From Athripsodes cinereus (Eukaryota; Arthropoda; Insecta; Trichoptera; Leptoceridae): DNA of 64,000 nucleotides. The stretch spans positions 25,501,384 through 25,565,383 of the forward strand of contig OX388317.1 in assembly GCA_947579605.1 (NCBI GenBank), given 5' to 3'. Positions within the stretch are counted from its first letter, which is position 1. Each line of letters starts with the position of its first letter. The position numbers were made by a program, and so were the translations under genes. Below are positions 10,925 through 22,108 of the stretch, piece by piece. The notes under the pieces are model-generated. The model was given only the letters and a program-made list of their open reading frames with translations, was not told the DNA's origin and did not search any database.

Positions 10925-11690
10925 AAACCATCACGCCGCTTCCTTCGCGGGGTAGGCAGAAAGGATCGATAGCCACTTCCTTCTGTCCTTGCATACATCT
11001 TTCGCTTCCGTCACTGTCATACAATTTCTAATGCATGCTCTCCTGTTCAACACGTGACCGTCCTGTAGGATTTGATTTAAATGATCTTGCCATTTGATCC
11101 TCAGACGTCCACGTCTCCGAGCACCATTCCTCTCAGCCAAATATATATTCTTGGTCGTTCCGTCCTCATTCATTCCTTCTACATGCCCAAACCATCGTTA
11201 CTTATTTAAATTCATCCTTGTAACTATACCAACTTTCATTCCACATTCCTTTTATTTGTCATCTCAGCACACAATCTCTCAGAATTTTACCACATATCCT
11301 TCTCAAAAATCTTATTTCTACTGCATTTATGCCACTTTCATCCTTCATAAATGGTTAAAGAAGGATGAGAATGGCATAAATGCAGTAGAAATATGATTGT
11401 TGACATGGGTCCACGTCTCACTTGCATACACGAGTGTTGGCACTAAGATAGCAGAGTGCACCACCCTTTTAGCTGTAGTAGATATGTTTCTATTTGCAAT
11501 TGGTCGGATTGCACCATTTACCTCATTGCCAGCAATTTTTCTCATTTCAATATCGCTTTTACACTTCCCATCTCTCGTGAACAAACTACTGAAGTACACA
11601 CATTCGTCAACTTGCTCTAACACTTCCTTGTCAATGTACATATTTAGATATAAAAAAAAACATGTTTGTACAATAATAAGGAAATAACTG
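10925..11690 (-). mobile_element. LINE-CRN ORF2 C-terminal part, rearranged
   Basis: The reverse strand encodes (upstream first) LVYASETW-type RT thumb sequence at 11420-11650, then KDESGINAVEIRFLRRICGK around 11290-11345. NGARRRGRLRIKWQDHLNQI and NRRACIRNCMTVTEAKDVCK follow, ending in LSAYPAKEAA at 10931. It is interrupted by a 33-bp hairpin duplication. The 3' end has a GTATGT-type tail. Confidence 0.85.
11314..11392. repeat. Snap-back inverted repeat in the LINE
   Basis: 11314-11346 and 11360-11392 are inverted copies (31 of 33 bp) around a 13-nt loop. The left arm is the normal LINE sequence and the right arm is an inverted duplicate. Confidence 0.9.
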
Positions 11691-12263
11691 CAAAACAAAT
11701 AAACTAAATTTCTCAATAAGGGATATGATAATAACCTTATGGGCTTAAAATATTGTGATTAGTGAAAATTGTACGCACTTTTAAATAGGGTAATACATTG
11801 TTTATATTATTTTGTCTCTTGTATATTGTTTCAACTTACATGTATTATCTGAAGTGTGTCATTGGTGAATGAATAAATAAATAAAAAACACAAAATGTTA
11901 AAAACTAATTTATTTATTATATTTAAAAAATATAAACATTAGTTTACTACATAATGGTTTTCTAATATTTCTATTTATTTGCAATTATAAACTTACCACA
12001 TATCATATTTTAAGTACAACTTATACCATAGCAATAAGAACTTATGATTAATTAATTGATAAAAATTATACAAATGTTAAACTAACAGAAAATGCCAATA
12101 AATTGACTAAATATACACATAATCATGCGAAGATGATGTTCTTCATTTAAAATATCCATACCTTTTTATTACCATTTACGTTTGTTCTTTCAAAACAAAA
12201 ATCATATTTAGATCTATAAGTAACAAATAAAAATATAATTTAAAGTTTTACGTGTTACTTTAT
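11691..12263. other. AT-rich; possible retroposon tail
   Basis: Around 11740-11885 an AT-rich stretch ends in GAATGAATAAATAAATAAA, like a LINE/SINE 3' tail. No gene is seen. Confidence 0.4.
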
Positions 12264-12527
12264 CTCTGTGAACCACCCGACAAAGAATTGGTCTTCCACT
12301 CTTTTCAGTAAGTTCCACTCTTTTGAGTGTTTTGTTAAAGGCAGGAGTTCAAAAAAATTAAGACTTTTACATCTTAAGCTAAACGATGAGGTTCGCCATC
12401 CATCCAGAATGTCTTACTTTTTTGTTGGCACGGAGAAGACGGTTGCATGTTTATTACATGCAGCTGATTTGCTAGCTACCCTACGTGTGGGATATGCCGT
12501 GATTGTATAACAGTAGTAGTAGAAGTA
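12264..12527 (+). mobile_element. SINE-A copy, nearly full length
   Basis: It starts GTGAACCACCCGACAAAGAA, passes TTGGCACGGAGAAGACGG, and ends GATATGCCGTGATTG then CAGTAGTAGTAG. Confidence 0.9.
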
Positions 12528-13358
12528 CTTATTAACAAATAATGATTAATAAACAGAACTGTTCTATCATATTCAAATAACTTTTACTCTAGAGACTGAG
12601 AGAATAAATTTTTATTTATTTATTTTTGAAACCTTTAAATTTCATGTCATGAAATAAAATTAAAATATCAAAATATACCTCATTTTTATACACAACAAAT
12701 ATAGTAAAAAACAAAACATTTACAATAAAACAAAAAAATATGCCAAAGAAAATATATAACTCATGAGTACATACATTATCAATGATTCAAATATCAGCTT
12801 GAAACAACTTTTTCTCAAAAATAATGTTATCATATTCTGTTCATATTATGATGTCAATACAAAATATAAAAAAAACAATGTGTAAAAAAGCAAATCAACT
12901 GAATCAATGTAGAAATAATATAAGTCATTGTCAAACTCTTGACTTAGTTAGTCGAAACCAGGTTGCTGCATATATTATTAAATACAGTAAACCTCCAATT
13001 GGTTTGTTTATTTACTTAAATCAATAGGGAGTTTTACAAAATAAACTCAATCAATAAATAATTATAATCAAAACAAAAAGACTGAATGAGTTAGTTTAGT
13101 CCAGTCAAATATAAATTCATGTCATCGTTTCAACAGATATAGTAATACCTGAAGAATGATGAAGATTGTCCACATACATGACATGTGCATAGTAATGAAA
13201 CTATTACTATAAATATCTACCATAAAATTATAAAAATAATCAAGGTTATGCTAGCATTCTAAAAATTCTGACTAAGATACACCATAGGAGATACATATAA
13301 AGTAGGTAACATGTACAAATAAAAAAAGTATAATATTAAAAATTATTGAAGAATTTAT
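12528..13358. other. No recognisable feature
   Basis: Very AT-rich, with many A runs. Only short frames. Confidence 0.4.
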
Positions 13359-13412
13359 TATACTACATCACAGCACATACCACAAGTGGGGTAACCAGCA
13401 GAATATGTACAT
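13359..13412 (-). mobile_element. SINE-A 3' fragment
   Basis: ACTACATCACAGCACATACC and ACAAGTGGGGTAACCAGCAG. Confidence 0.7.
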
Positions 13413-13429
13413 GTATTATAAAATACATT

Positions 13430-13590
13430 TTAGATAACTCTCTAATACAGATTTTATGAAAATAATTGTTTATTTAGTGATAGTTCACTTATAACAATCT
13501 TGGAACATTTTATTAGAAATGTACGCTTCATATCTTTTGTTTGCAGTGTTATATTTTTATAGATTAGAATAAGTGTAAGTAATTACCACC
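13430..13590 (+). repeat. Direct repeat, copy 1
   Basis: CATTTTAGATAACTCTCTAA, GGAACATTTTATTAG, ATGTACGCTTCATATCTT and AGTGTTATATTTTTAT align in order with 14158-14315. There is no coding sequence. Confidence 0.7.
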
Positions 13591-14157
13591 TCCTTCACAC
13601 AAGTTTACTTATTAAGAAGGCTCGTACAGTCTAATACAGATTAATCTGTGTATGTATAAATATGTATGTATACCATTGCAATACTTACCTACTCACCATG
13701 CTATACTCAACTTAGAAGAAAAAATAAATCATTTTTAAAAAAGAAGTCATATTATTTATTAACATTATAATCTCATAAAAAAAGAAAACTTTATTTAATA
13801 TTATTTATTAGACCAAAAATACATATGATTTATTGAATTCTACTACCTAGACACAGTGAATGAGTAAAATAATAAAATTATGTATTATTTTTAATTCTCT
13901 TCTTCCTAAAACATGCTAGGTCCTCAAGACGTTGGCCAAGCACTTGGAAAATGCTTCTAAATCTCTTCTTGGATATTTGTCACGCCTTAGATGTTTAGTC
14001 TTATTTCCTCTACCGTTTGCTTCTTCTGTACCGGCTACAGCATGTTGTCTACTGATTTCAATTTATTAACTAACATCCAAATATTTGCTTTGGTCATTTT
14101 TGTTATTGAAATATGTATATAACCGGACACATCTGTAAAGGAATATAATAATATATA

Positions 14158-14315
14158 TTATATCACACATTTTAGATAATTCTCTGACACAGGTTTTACA
14201 AAAATTATGATTCATTTAGTTCAGTTCAATCTTGGTACATTTTATGTACGAAACATTGAAATGTACGTTTCATGTCTTAAGTTTACAGTGTTATATTTTC
14301 ATTAATTATAATATA
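14158..14315 (+). repeat. Direct repeat, copy 2
   Basis: This is the diverged partner of 13430-13590 (CATTTTAGATAATTCTCTGA, ATGTACGTTTCATGTCTT, AGTGTTATATTTTCAT). The intervening 13591-14157 and 14316-14562 show nothing recognisable. Confidence 0.7.
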
Positions 14316-14562
14316 ATCCAAAGGGATTAATAATTAGTTATTCCTTGTAACTGGTTTTATTTTCTTGTTATTATATATATAAAATGTAATATATGTGCGT
14401 TGTAAGTATTAAATGTTTTATAAATTAAGTTTGTATAAAACACTGTAATTAGCCTTATTTTTTCGTCACTATCACTTAAGTTCTTTATGTTTTATGTGCT
14501 AATGTGTTTGAATTAACAAATAAATTCTTACATTTATAATAATGAATGCTCTCTTAGAATCA

Positions 14563-14655
14563 CAAGGCAGAAACCAGCTTCCACATTCAGAATGTCTTTG
14601 CGCTAATCACGTAACCTTTTGCTAGACCTCAAATGTCGTTGTCTTGGTAATGAAA
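14563..14655 (-). mobile_element. LINE-GAT 3' fragment, old
   Basis: GGCAGAAACCAGCTTCCACA, TTCAGAATGTCTTTGCGC and GTCGTTGTCTTGG match the reverse strand of other LINE-GAT copies, with many substitutions. Confidence 0.65.
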
Positions 14656-15074
14656 ACTCAGAAACGTTCTTATCAAAGTTTATTGTTGTGCGCTTTGTAT
14701 TATTTCTGTAAAAAGGTAAAAACAAACATAGTTTTAATATTTAGTTAGTTGTAAATTACTCACTATTAAATACAATACATAATGATTTTCCATAATTTCC
14801 CATCTACAAACTTAATATTATTATTATCATCAATAGTTAGCTTCAACATAAATAATACATCACTTCAGAATGTATGTAATTGTATAATGTCGGTTTATAA
14901 TTTCATATTTTGAGTAATGTTTTAAAATAAAACTGACTCATAGTTATACCAAATATTATTATATTTGTTTTTAAAACATAACCTCAAATATTTCTTCGTG
15001 TCCCTAGAAACTTTAGTATCATAATATATTATATCTATTGATTATAGAATTTGTACACATTATTATTTACTTAC

Positions 15075-15300
15075 TTATGCAGCTATTCCTGTCCACTGCT
15101 GAACATGAGCCTCCCCCATATGTCTCCAGGCATCCGTCTTGAGCTTTCTGCAACCAGTCACCAGCGATTTTTCTAATGTCGTCTGACGGTCTTCCTCTAT
15201 TCCTTTTATCGTCACGAAATCTCCACTACACTGCCCTTTTTGTCCATCTTTGATCTTTAAGTCTAGCAACATGCCCTGCCAATGACCGCTTCAACTTTGC
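15075..15300 (-). mobile_element. LINE-Q (RTE-like) ORF2 C-terminus
   Basis: The reverse strand reads AGHVARLKIKDGQKGQCSGD, then DRQTTLEKSLVTGCRKLK and W-R-MGEAHVQQWTGIAA before the stop. The AGHVAR..DRW..W..LGEAYVQQWT pattern is typical of insect RTE-type LINEs. Confidence 0.75.
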
Positions 15301-16107
15301 TACACTTTACACAACATCCGTAACACTCCCTGATCTTCTACAAATCCCCGTGTTGTAGCATCGCTCTTTCATGCTTCCTTTGAGCTACACGGAGTTTCTT
15401 GATAGTCGACTTGGTTAGAGTCAAGGTTTCTACCACATAGGTCAATAAATATTTGTTAATTTTGATATGGAATACAAACTTTTACAAAATCATTCGTCAA
15501 AATATTACTTCGCGTCGCCCGTTTGCTCGTTTCTAATGTCATATTATGGTGTATTGTGATTGGCTGTATTTAAACAGCCGATGTTGCCGTTAACAAAAAA
15601 TAATGTTTTTTCGTTTATGTAATCTTCATTTAACACGTTCAAATTATTTAAATATTGGTTAATTCGCGTAAAACATGTTGCAAAAGTATTAAAAAAACAC
15701 AAATTAAACTATTTTATGTAACATACATTTATAATGATACATTTACTCGAAATAAATTATCGATATTTTCTTAATTAATTTTAATATGGCAATATAATGA
15801 TACACAATTTTGGCGGTAAAAATATTTTCTTACCCTTTCAAACTGACGTAAAAAACGTATTTTTTATCTCATTCACACTTTTTTTTACACTCTTTTTTGC
15901 TGTTTTTCACGCTTCTCAAAAAGAAAGTGCGGCATTTTGTGGGTTTTTATTTCAAATAGATACCTCATCTTGTAATGGTCAGGTCAATGGAACGCAAATT
16001 CCTTGAAATGGGAGAGTATAGCCCGGTGAAAGTTTAGTATGTAAATTTGAAAATCAGATTTATATTAATAGATAACTTATAACTATATAATTTATAATAA
16101 TAACAAG
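15301..16107. other. No recognisable feature
   Basis: AT-rich. A 69-codon frame at 15797-16006 (+) has no recognisable motif. Confidence 0.35.
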
Positions 16108-16150
16108 ATACATCTTAGTTTGGGACTAGCTCGATCTGTGTGAATTGTCT
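16108..16150 (+). mobile_element. SINE-C tail fragment
   Basis: CATCTTAGTTTGGGACTAGC and TCGATCTGTGTGAATTGTC match the reverse strand of 60905-60945, the tail of the tRNA-headed element there. Confidence 0.55.
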
Positions 16151-16222
16151 ATTTATGTTAAGAGCACTTGAAAACTTATGAAAAAAAGTAGGAGACCAAT
16201 TCCTTTCTGGGTGCTCCACAGA
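16151..16222 (-). mobile_element. SINE-A 5' fragment
   Basis: GAGCACTTGAAAACTTATG, GTAGGAGACCAATTCC and GGGTGCTCCACAGA are the SINE-A head in reverse. Confidence 0.75.
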
Positions 16223-17007
16223 AATATAATTGGTAATGGAAATAAGGGAGGTATTTTATTTTACTTTTACAGTTATACGTTACAAAATATGAGTTACATA
16301 ATTGATGAACAAAAATAGTTTGCAGTTATATAATAATTATTATCAATAGGTACCTTTTTCAACTAAAATTGAAGTCGAAAGACGTCGGATATCAGATTAA
16401 AATCGAATATAATATTTATTACCTACTTAATTCGAAATGTCCATAAAAAGAACCACTTATCGTTGAAGAGGCTCAACAAATTATTTAAACGATTGTCATT
16501 TCTGTTCCCGACATCATCGGAAGCTTTTGTTAATTAGTATTCTAAATGTCTGAAGATGGATTATGTTAATCACATTTAACACCTCTCAAGTTAAAGAGAT
16601 GAGCCTTCAGAGACGTCAACACTAAGGATTATCCTACTATATCCTACTTCCCCGTATTTATCCTTCCTAATCAGTCACAACAAACACTCGATTTAAGTGG
16701 CTTATAGAATTTCTAAGAAAATGGTCTTTTGAGTGACTGTTTAGTATCTCCTACAGTTGTTTTTGAAGTTATATACCTATAATATTATTATTTTCTATGC
16801 AATGAGGGAGATATTATTATGAACTACCCTTATTGAGCCAACGCCTTTATTAGACTATTTTATTTAATAAAAAAATATCTACCTAAAAACTGAGTAACTT
16901 GAGCAATAATTTAAAAATACTCTAAATGCACTAAAATGATAATGAAATTATAAAAACATTCCAATACAGTTTTCTTCGATCAAATGGAAATACATATTAA
17001 TTTTGTA
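16223..17007. other. No recognisable feature
   Basis: AT-rich. CGAAAGACGTCGGAT near 16376 resembles the AGACGTCTTTCG motif seen at 18.75 and 50.63 kb. Confidence 0.4.
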
Positions 17008-17155
17008 TATCCATCACATCAAATCTTATAATTGGGGCAGTCAGCGGACCAGCTGCATGTAATAAAGATGCAAGCTTTCTTCTCCGTGCCAACAATATAT
17101 TAAGACATTCAGAATGGGTGGCAAATCTCGTCACTGTATTCTAGATGTAACATTT
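17008..17155 (-). mobile_element. SINE-A copy, partial
   Basis: GGACCAGCTGCATGTAATAA, TTCTTCTCCGTGCCAAC and GACATTCAGAATGGGTGG. Head-to-head with the next copy. Confidence 0.8.
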
Positions 17156-17197
17156 CTTGTTCTCAAACTCTAGCCCTTTACATTTTTTAATTTTATA

Positions 17198-17402
17198 CTT
17201 TCCGTGGAGCACCTGGCAAAGAAAGTTTTCGTTCTGTAAAACGCAGGTGTTCAGCTCAAGCTCAGCAATGAGGATCCTGAATACATTAATTTTTGCTAGA
17301 ACGGAGAGGACAGCTTGCATGTTTATAACATGCAGCTGATCTGCTGGCTACCCCACTTGTGAGATCTGCCGTGATGATATAGTAAGTAATAATAATAATA
17401 AT
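17198..17402 (+). mobile_element. SINE-A copy with internal loss
   Basis: TTCCGTGGAGCACCTGGCAA, GAACGGAGAGGACAGCTTGC and CTACCCCACTTGTGAGAT, with an (AAT)n tail in place of (TAG)n. Confidence 0.85.
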
Positions 17403-17454
17403 AATGAACTTATTGTACAACATGGTGCATGGTACATGATATAAATATACCTAC

Positions 17455-17516
17455 AAATAATTTTGCGCAATGGGCGAGTTTATCGCAGAGACGAGATATT
17501 TTCCGAGTAACCCAAT
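17455..17516 (-). mobile_element. LINE-T 3' UTR fragment
   Basis: GGGCGAGTTTATCGCAGAGA and GATATTTTCCGAGTAACCC are the reverse of the LINE-T GGGTTA..GCGATAAACTCGCCC word. I see nothing recognisable from 17517 to 18120. Confidence 0.5.
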
Positions 17517-18120
17517 AATTGTAATAACTTAGTAATAATAGTAGTACCTAGTACATATATTTTTACTAATTTACGCTAACTATTATTGTAAACAACATTA
17601 TAACAATATATTGAACACTATACGTACATTTTATATTATTATAGATATTATAGATTCACCAGTAACACTTTCCTATATAGTTATACGGGTCTTTGCACCT
17701 TACCGTTGATTATGGTCACAAGGTACTTCAAGGAAGCGAGCTTATTACAAATTTGCTACGGTTCGCATTATCAATACGTAGCATATGTAATGTTGTTACC
17801 AAGTCTATTATTTGTAGAAGATATAATACTCGTACGTATTCTAACAACTACTACTGTTTTTGTATTGGCACACGCTTCGAGGATTAATTTTTCCGTTTCC
17901 ATTATAATCTATGTACAATTGTACATATGCGTGAGACTGAAAACACAGCACTTTTTTTTAAATATGGTTTGATAATCGAAACATAGACACTTACCTATTT
18001 TAAGTTTGGATTATATTGTTGTCCAAACATATTGAAAATACAGTAGGTACCTACTGTCAATTTAGTTTTTAATACGAAATATTTATTTTGTAATAATCAA
18101 AGTTTAAAAAATAAGAATTA

Positions 18121-18620
18121 CTACTACTTCTACTATGTACTTCCACACCACCACGGTATATCCCACGGTATATCCCACTATTGACATAAATAATTTATTT
18201 GCCGTAGACCTATTGTTTCCCATCGACTTCTGTTTAATATTATCTTATTTTTTTGACTTGATATTAATTGATTACTCTATATTTACTTCTGTTTCGCATT
18301 ATTTTATTTTTGACTGCTTTTTTGGCTTTATATAACTTATTACCTACTCTTTATATAACTTAATTATTTTATATTTGACTTGTGATTTCTGATTATCGTG
18401 TATGTTTGTATTTGTTGTCTATTATACTGTTGTTTAACATGTAAAAGGCTCACGCCGTATATTGATGAAATAAATAAATAAAATAAATAAATAAATAAAT
18501 ATTGGGTTAGTCAGCAGACCAACTGCATGTAATAAACGTGCATGCAGTCTTCTCTGAGCCAATAAAAAAATCACACATGGGTGGAGAACCTCTTCGCTGA
18601 ATTTGAAATGTGAATTCTGA
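18121..18620 (-). mobile_element. SINE-A copy, split by a retroposon
   Basis: The left part, 18121-18183, has TACTACTTCTACTATG and CACGGTATATCCCACTATTG. The right part, from 18499, has ATTGGGTTAGTCAGCAGACC and GAGCCAATAAAAAAATCAC. ATTG is repeated at the junctions. Confidence 0.75.
18184..18498 (+). mobile_element. Retroposon with (AAAT)n tail in SINE-A
   Basis: About 315 bp end in AACATGTAAAAGGCTCACGC, then GAAATAAATAAA repeats. A similar CAACATGTAAAAGGCATAAG lies near 61205. The source is unknown; there is no long frame. Confidence 0.5.
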
Positions 18621-18743
18621 AGAAAAGAGAATAGAGAACAAATATGATTTAGTTTTTTAGTAAAAACATTATATCAGATATTTGTTAAAATAATATTATT
18701 TTGGTAGTCAAGTGAATGCATATTAGAAATTGTTTAGCATCAA

Positions 18744-18872
18744 GAGACATCTTTCGTTTTCTGATGAAATAAGTATCAATGCAACAATATCTTTAGAAAA
18801 CTAAAGGCGTCTTTCGTCTTTTAATAAAATCTTTATATGACAATATCAGTAGAAAACAAAAGACGTCTTTCC
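18744..18872 (+). repeat. Three spaced AGACGTCTTTCG motifs
   Basis: GAGACATCTTTCGTTTTCTG, AGGCGTCTTTCGTCTTTTAA and AGACGTCTTTCCC lie about 60 bp apart, with similar spacers (AGTAGAAAAC). This is a degenerate tandem repeat of a partly palindromic word. Confidence 0.65.
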
Positions 18873-19378
18873 CAAATAAATCATTTAGTAAAATAAAATC
18901 TTGTGTCTCAAATAATATAATATACAATTATAATTAAACCATCAATACCAACCGAAATTCAACTTTTGATCATATTTGATTAACAATCATAAACCGTTTA
19001 GTCAAATTGGGGGCACTTGATTTTTTAAGATGCAAAAAATGTTTCAAAATAAAAAAAGAGGAGAAATGGCAACACAATGTAGTATGTATATGCGAGAAAT
19101 AGTTGAGTATCTAAAGTATTAAAGATGAACAAGGAAGGACAATGGACGAATTATAGTGATGGAGTCTTTTCATCTTGTCTCGGATGCACCACGCACAACC
19201 TTAATGTAGTGTAAGGTAGTTGTTGAATTGAGACACTTGATATCTTCCTTGAGGTGGTCCTCAAATTGCAAGGACCTCCCGTAAACTTTGAGATATTTTT
19301 TGACTACATAGTACCTATATTCTATACGAACTGATTTTGTAGACTGTAATAATATAATATGGTTGATTTTTATTATTA
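18873..19378. other. No recognised gene
   Basis: A more GC-balanced patch at 19165-19290 (reverse) may be an eroded transposon. Nothing is assigned. Confidence 0.3.
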
Positions 19379-19560
19379 CTACTACACTTCTACTATTCCA
19401 TAACGGCATATTCTGCAAATACAGTAACCAGCAGATAAGCTGTATGTAATAAACATGCACGCTATCCTCTCCATGCCAAGAAAAAATTAAGACAGTTTGT
19501 ACAGGATACTCTAAAATTAGCAGAAAAGAGTGGGAAATCTATGTTGTACCTGGGGCTTCA
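19379..19560 (-). mobile_element. SINE-A copy with internal deletion
   Basis: CTACTATTCCATAACGGCAT, CTCTCCATGCCAAGAAAAA, then directly ACAGGATACTCTAAAATTAG and AAAAGAGTGGGA. Confidence 0.75.
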
Positions 19561-19582
19561 CTGCTTACGTGATATTTGGATT

Positions 19583-19927
19583 CCGTGAAGCACCCGGCGA
19601 AGAATTGGTCTCCCACTGTTTTCCGTAAGTTTTCGAGTGTCCTGTAAAAGGCGGGTGTTCCAAAAAACGGAGACATTTTTTTAGAAAAGATATATCTGGG
19701 CTTTGTCAAAAACCCAAATACAACCTTATACACCTTTCACAGTAAGCTAAAAGCTTGTGTCGTGAAAGGAAATAAATTTTACATCTTAAATTCAGCAATG
19801 AGGTTTGCCATCCATTTTGAATATCTTAAATATTTGTAGGCACAGAGAGAACAGCTTGCTTGTTTACTATATGCAGCTGGTCTGCTGGCTACCCCACTTG
19901 TAGGATATGTCATGATAATTCGGCAGT
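19583..19927 (+). mobile_element. SINE-A copy hosting SINE-B
   Basis: The head TTCCGTGAAGCACCCGGCGA begins at 19583, followed by CCGTAAGTTTTCGAGTGTCC. The tail after 19770 has GCAATGAGGTTTGCCATCCA and GCTACCCCACTTGTAGGATA. Confidence 0.9.
19685..19769 (-). mobile_element. SINE-B nested in SINE-A
   Basis: AGATATATCTGGGCTTTGTC, ACAACCTTATACACC and AAGCTTGTGTCGTGAAAGGA lie between SINE-A halves, starting at a T run (its poly(A) end). Confidence 0.85.
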
Positions 19928-20415
19928 AATACTTATGTACCTAGATACCTACTCATGTACATAAAGCGAAAGAAGTGAAAATATACAACTGGATTTGTGT
20001 GCCGTTCAGTTCTCTTTGTCTACCTTTCAAGAGGCGTAGTATTAGTAGATAAATAAGTTGTGATTAGTAAGCACCCAATAATGAATGAAGCTTGCAAAAA
20101 AGCTTATTCTGATTAATACAAAAATCATTGATTGAGCAAAGTACAAATAATAAAATAAATAATTATAATTCAATAATAATAAGCATAATATAATTCACTA
20201 ATTTAGACATAACGAGTTATGGCTTTGAGGCTGCGGGCGCATTACAATAACATGAGATGTAATAATATTGTATTATTTTACATCTTTAATATTATCTAAT
20301 GCGCGAATATGTATATTAAGTATTATAAATAAAAAAATAATACTTTTGAATACACTGGAAGACATAGATCAATCACTTGCGCTATTTCATTATTTCGTAT
20401 TGATATTATAATTAT
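19928..20415. other. No recognisable feature
   Basis: AT-rich; no frame or repeat identified. Confidence 0.4.
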
Positions 20416-20682
20416 GTACTACTACTATATCATTACGGCATATCCCACAAGTGGGATAGCCAGCAGAGCAGCTGCATACAATAAAGTAAGCTGTCCTCTC
20501 CGTGCCAATATAAAATCAAGACATTCAGGATGGGTGGTAAGCATCATCGCTGAATTTAAGATGTATGTACCTATATTGTATTTATTTTTTGGAACACCTG
20601 CCTTTTACAGGACACTCGAAGACTTGTGGAAGAAAAAAGTGGGAGGCTTATTCTTTACGAGGACTCCTCGGGATAAATAACT
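20416..20682 (-). mobile_element. SINE-A copy, nearly full length
   Basis: ACTACTATATCATTACGGCA, TCCTCTCCGTGCCAATATAA, TTTACAGGACACTCGAAGAC and ACTCCTCGGGAT. Confidence 0.9.
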
Positions 20683-20862
20683 GCTAAAATTTCATTAGAT
20701 TAACGAAGTTTTTTACGACTTTTTCATCTTCAACCAATTTAAATCTATCCTTGGATACAGACCTACCCTTATGATTAACCACTCTTTTTGTCGTTGATTG
20801 GTTGCATCCAATTACTTTCCACGATCTTCCTTACATTCAATGTTTTTTTCTTTATTATTATA

Positions 20863-21295
20863 TCGCACATTGAAAACAAAAGTGGCAGTATACAAAAAAT
20901 GACAATTTTGAGTTTAAACGATGTTTAAAACGCTCAAATTAAAACGCATCCAATACAAAAAACACCTATTTCAATAGCTTGTTTAGTTTTCCCTAGAGCT
21001 CACTAGTGTCGGTTTTTACTTTTTGTATAAGCTTCAAGTTGCTAATTAATAAAGTGACACTATTACCAGTTCATGTCAAACGGCCGCAGTGGTTGTACAT
21101 TAATCTATGGAAAGACTAAATGCATAAATGAAATTTTAAGTATAGTGTCATTTTTATATATTACTTTCTATTAATAATGTACCTATTCAAGAAACGAGTA
21201 GAGGTGTAAACTATAGAACTATACCAAAAACTTTAAACGGCCATACTGAAAAATCATGTTTTTTGTATAATGCCACTTTTGTTTTCAATGTGCGA
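20863..21295. mobile_element. MITE, 433 bp, TA-flanked, ~40-bp TIRs
   Basis: It begins TCGCACATTGAAAACAAAAG and ends with its inverse, CTTTTGTTTTCAATGTGCGA. The match extends through GTGGCA.TATACAAAAAA. TA flanks both ends (20861-20862, 21296-21297). This is a Tc1/mariner-type non-autonomous element sitting in PLE-like sequence. Confidence 0.85.
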
Positions 21296-21297
21296 TA

Positions 21298-21375
21298 TGT
21301 AAGAAATAAAAATATGTTTTGCGAGCCGGCTTTCGAAAACTTTCGCCCTTATCGTCAGGCAAACATGTAAAATAC
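21298..21375 (-). mobile_element. Penelope-like 3' end remnant
   Basis: In reverse it reads CCTGACGATAAGGGCGAAAG, then TTTTCGAAAGCCGGCTCGC, the GATGATG..CGAAAACG layout of the other PLE tails. The sequence may continue beyond the MITE at 20690-20860. Confidence 0.45.
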
Positions 21376-21420
21376 TCAATGCGCAAATTAATAGCTACCA
21401 GTGGGATTACTACATAATTT

Positions 21421-21547
21421 TTTTTTTTATTTTTTTTTTAAAAAAGATATATCTGGGTTTTGTTATAAACCCAAATACAACCTTATACACCTTTCACAGT
21501 AAGCTAAAAGCTTGTGTCGTGAAAGGGGAATTTTGCCGGCACCTGGG
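21421..21547 (-). mobile_element. SINE-B copy
   Basis: T-rich start, AGATATATCTGGGTTTTGTT, AAGCTTGTGTCGTGAAAGGG, and GCCGGCACCTGGG from the B-box side. Confidence 0.85.
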
Positions 21548-21570
21548 CAATTATTTTGTTTATTGTCATA

Positions 21571-21752
21571 ATACGGGCGTCCCTATTTCACAATAGGTAC
21601 ACCGTTAATATGACAACGACATCAGAACGCAGGGAATGTCGTGGGAAGAGGTGACGCGATTGGCACACAGATGCTCTGAATGGAGGAGGCTGGTTTCTGC
21701 CCTGTGCTCCCGAGAGGAGCTTCGAGGTCGATCATGATGATGATGTTGATGT
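21571..21752 (+). mobile_element. LINE-GAT 3' fragment
   Basis: CGGGCGTCCCTATTTCACAA, GGAATGTCGTGGGAAGAGGT and CCCGAGAGGAGCTTCGAGGT, then an interrupted (GAT)n. Confidence 0.85.
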
Positions 21753-22108
21753 TATAATGAACTTCCACTAAAAACAGTCGGTCGATAAATTGAACATTAT
21801 CTTTCTTTATACCTACTTATAATAATATCCTACTTGACGAATTCAAATCGACAAAAAATATTTTGTTAAAATGTGATTATGGGATAATCCTTTACTCCTC
21901 CTGTAGGTAAAATCGTAGCAATCTAATGTAATAACTTTATCTGGTAGGATAACTAGCAGATAATAATAATAGTAGATATAGACACAGTAGGTGTAAATTA
22001 GTGAATTAAATTAACACTGTATATAACCTATCTATTATACCTTCGAATGAATGAATGATTAAACATAATGAGATGCGATATTGTACCTATCTATGATCAT
22101 TGGCGTCA

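Noticed and set aside
14316..14562. LTR retrotransposon using the 13430/14158 repeats as LTRs
   Set aside because: No TG..CA ends, primer-binding site, gag/pol frame or TSD.
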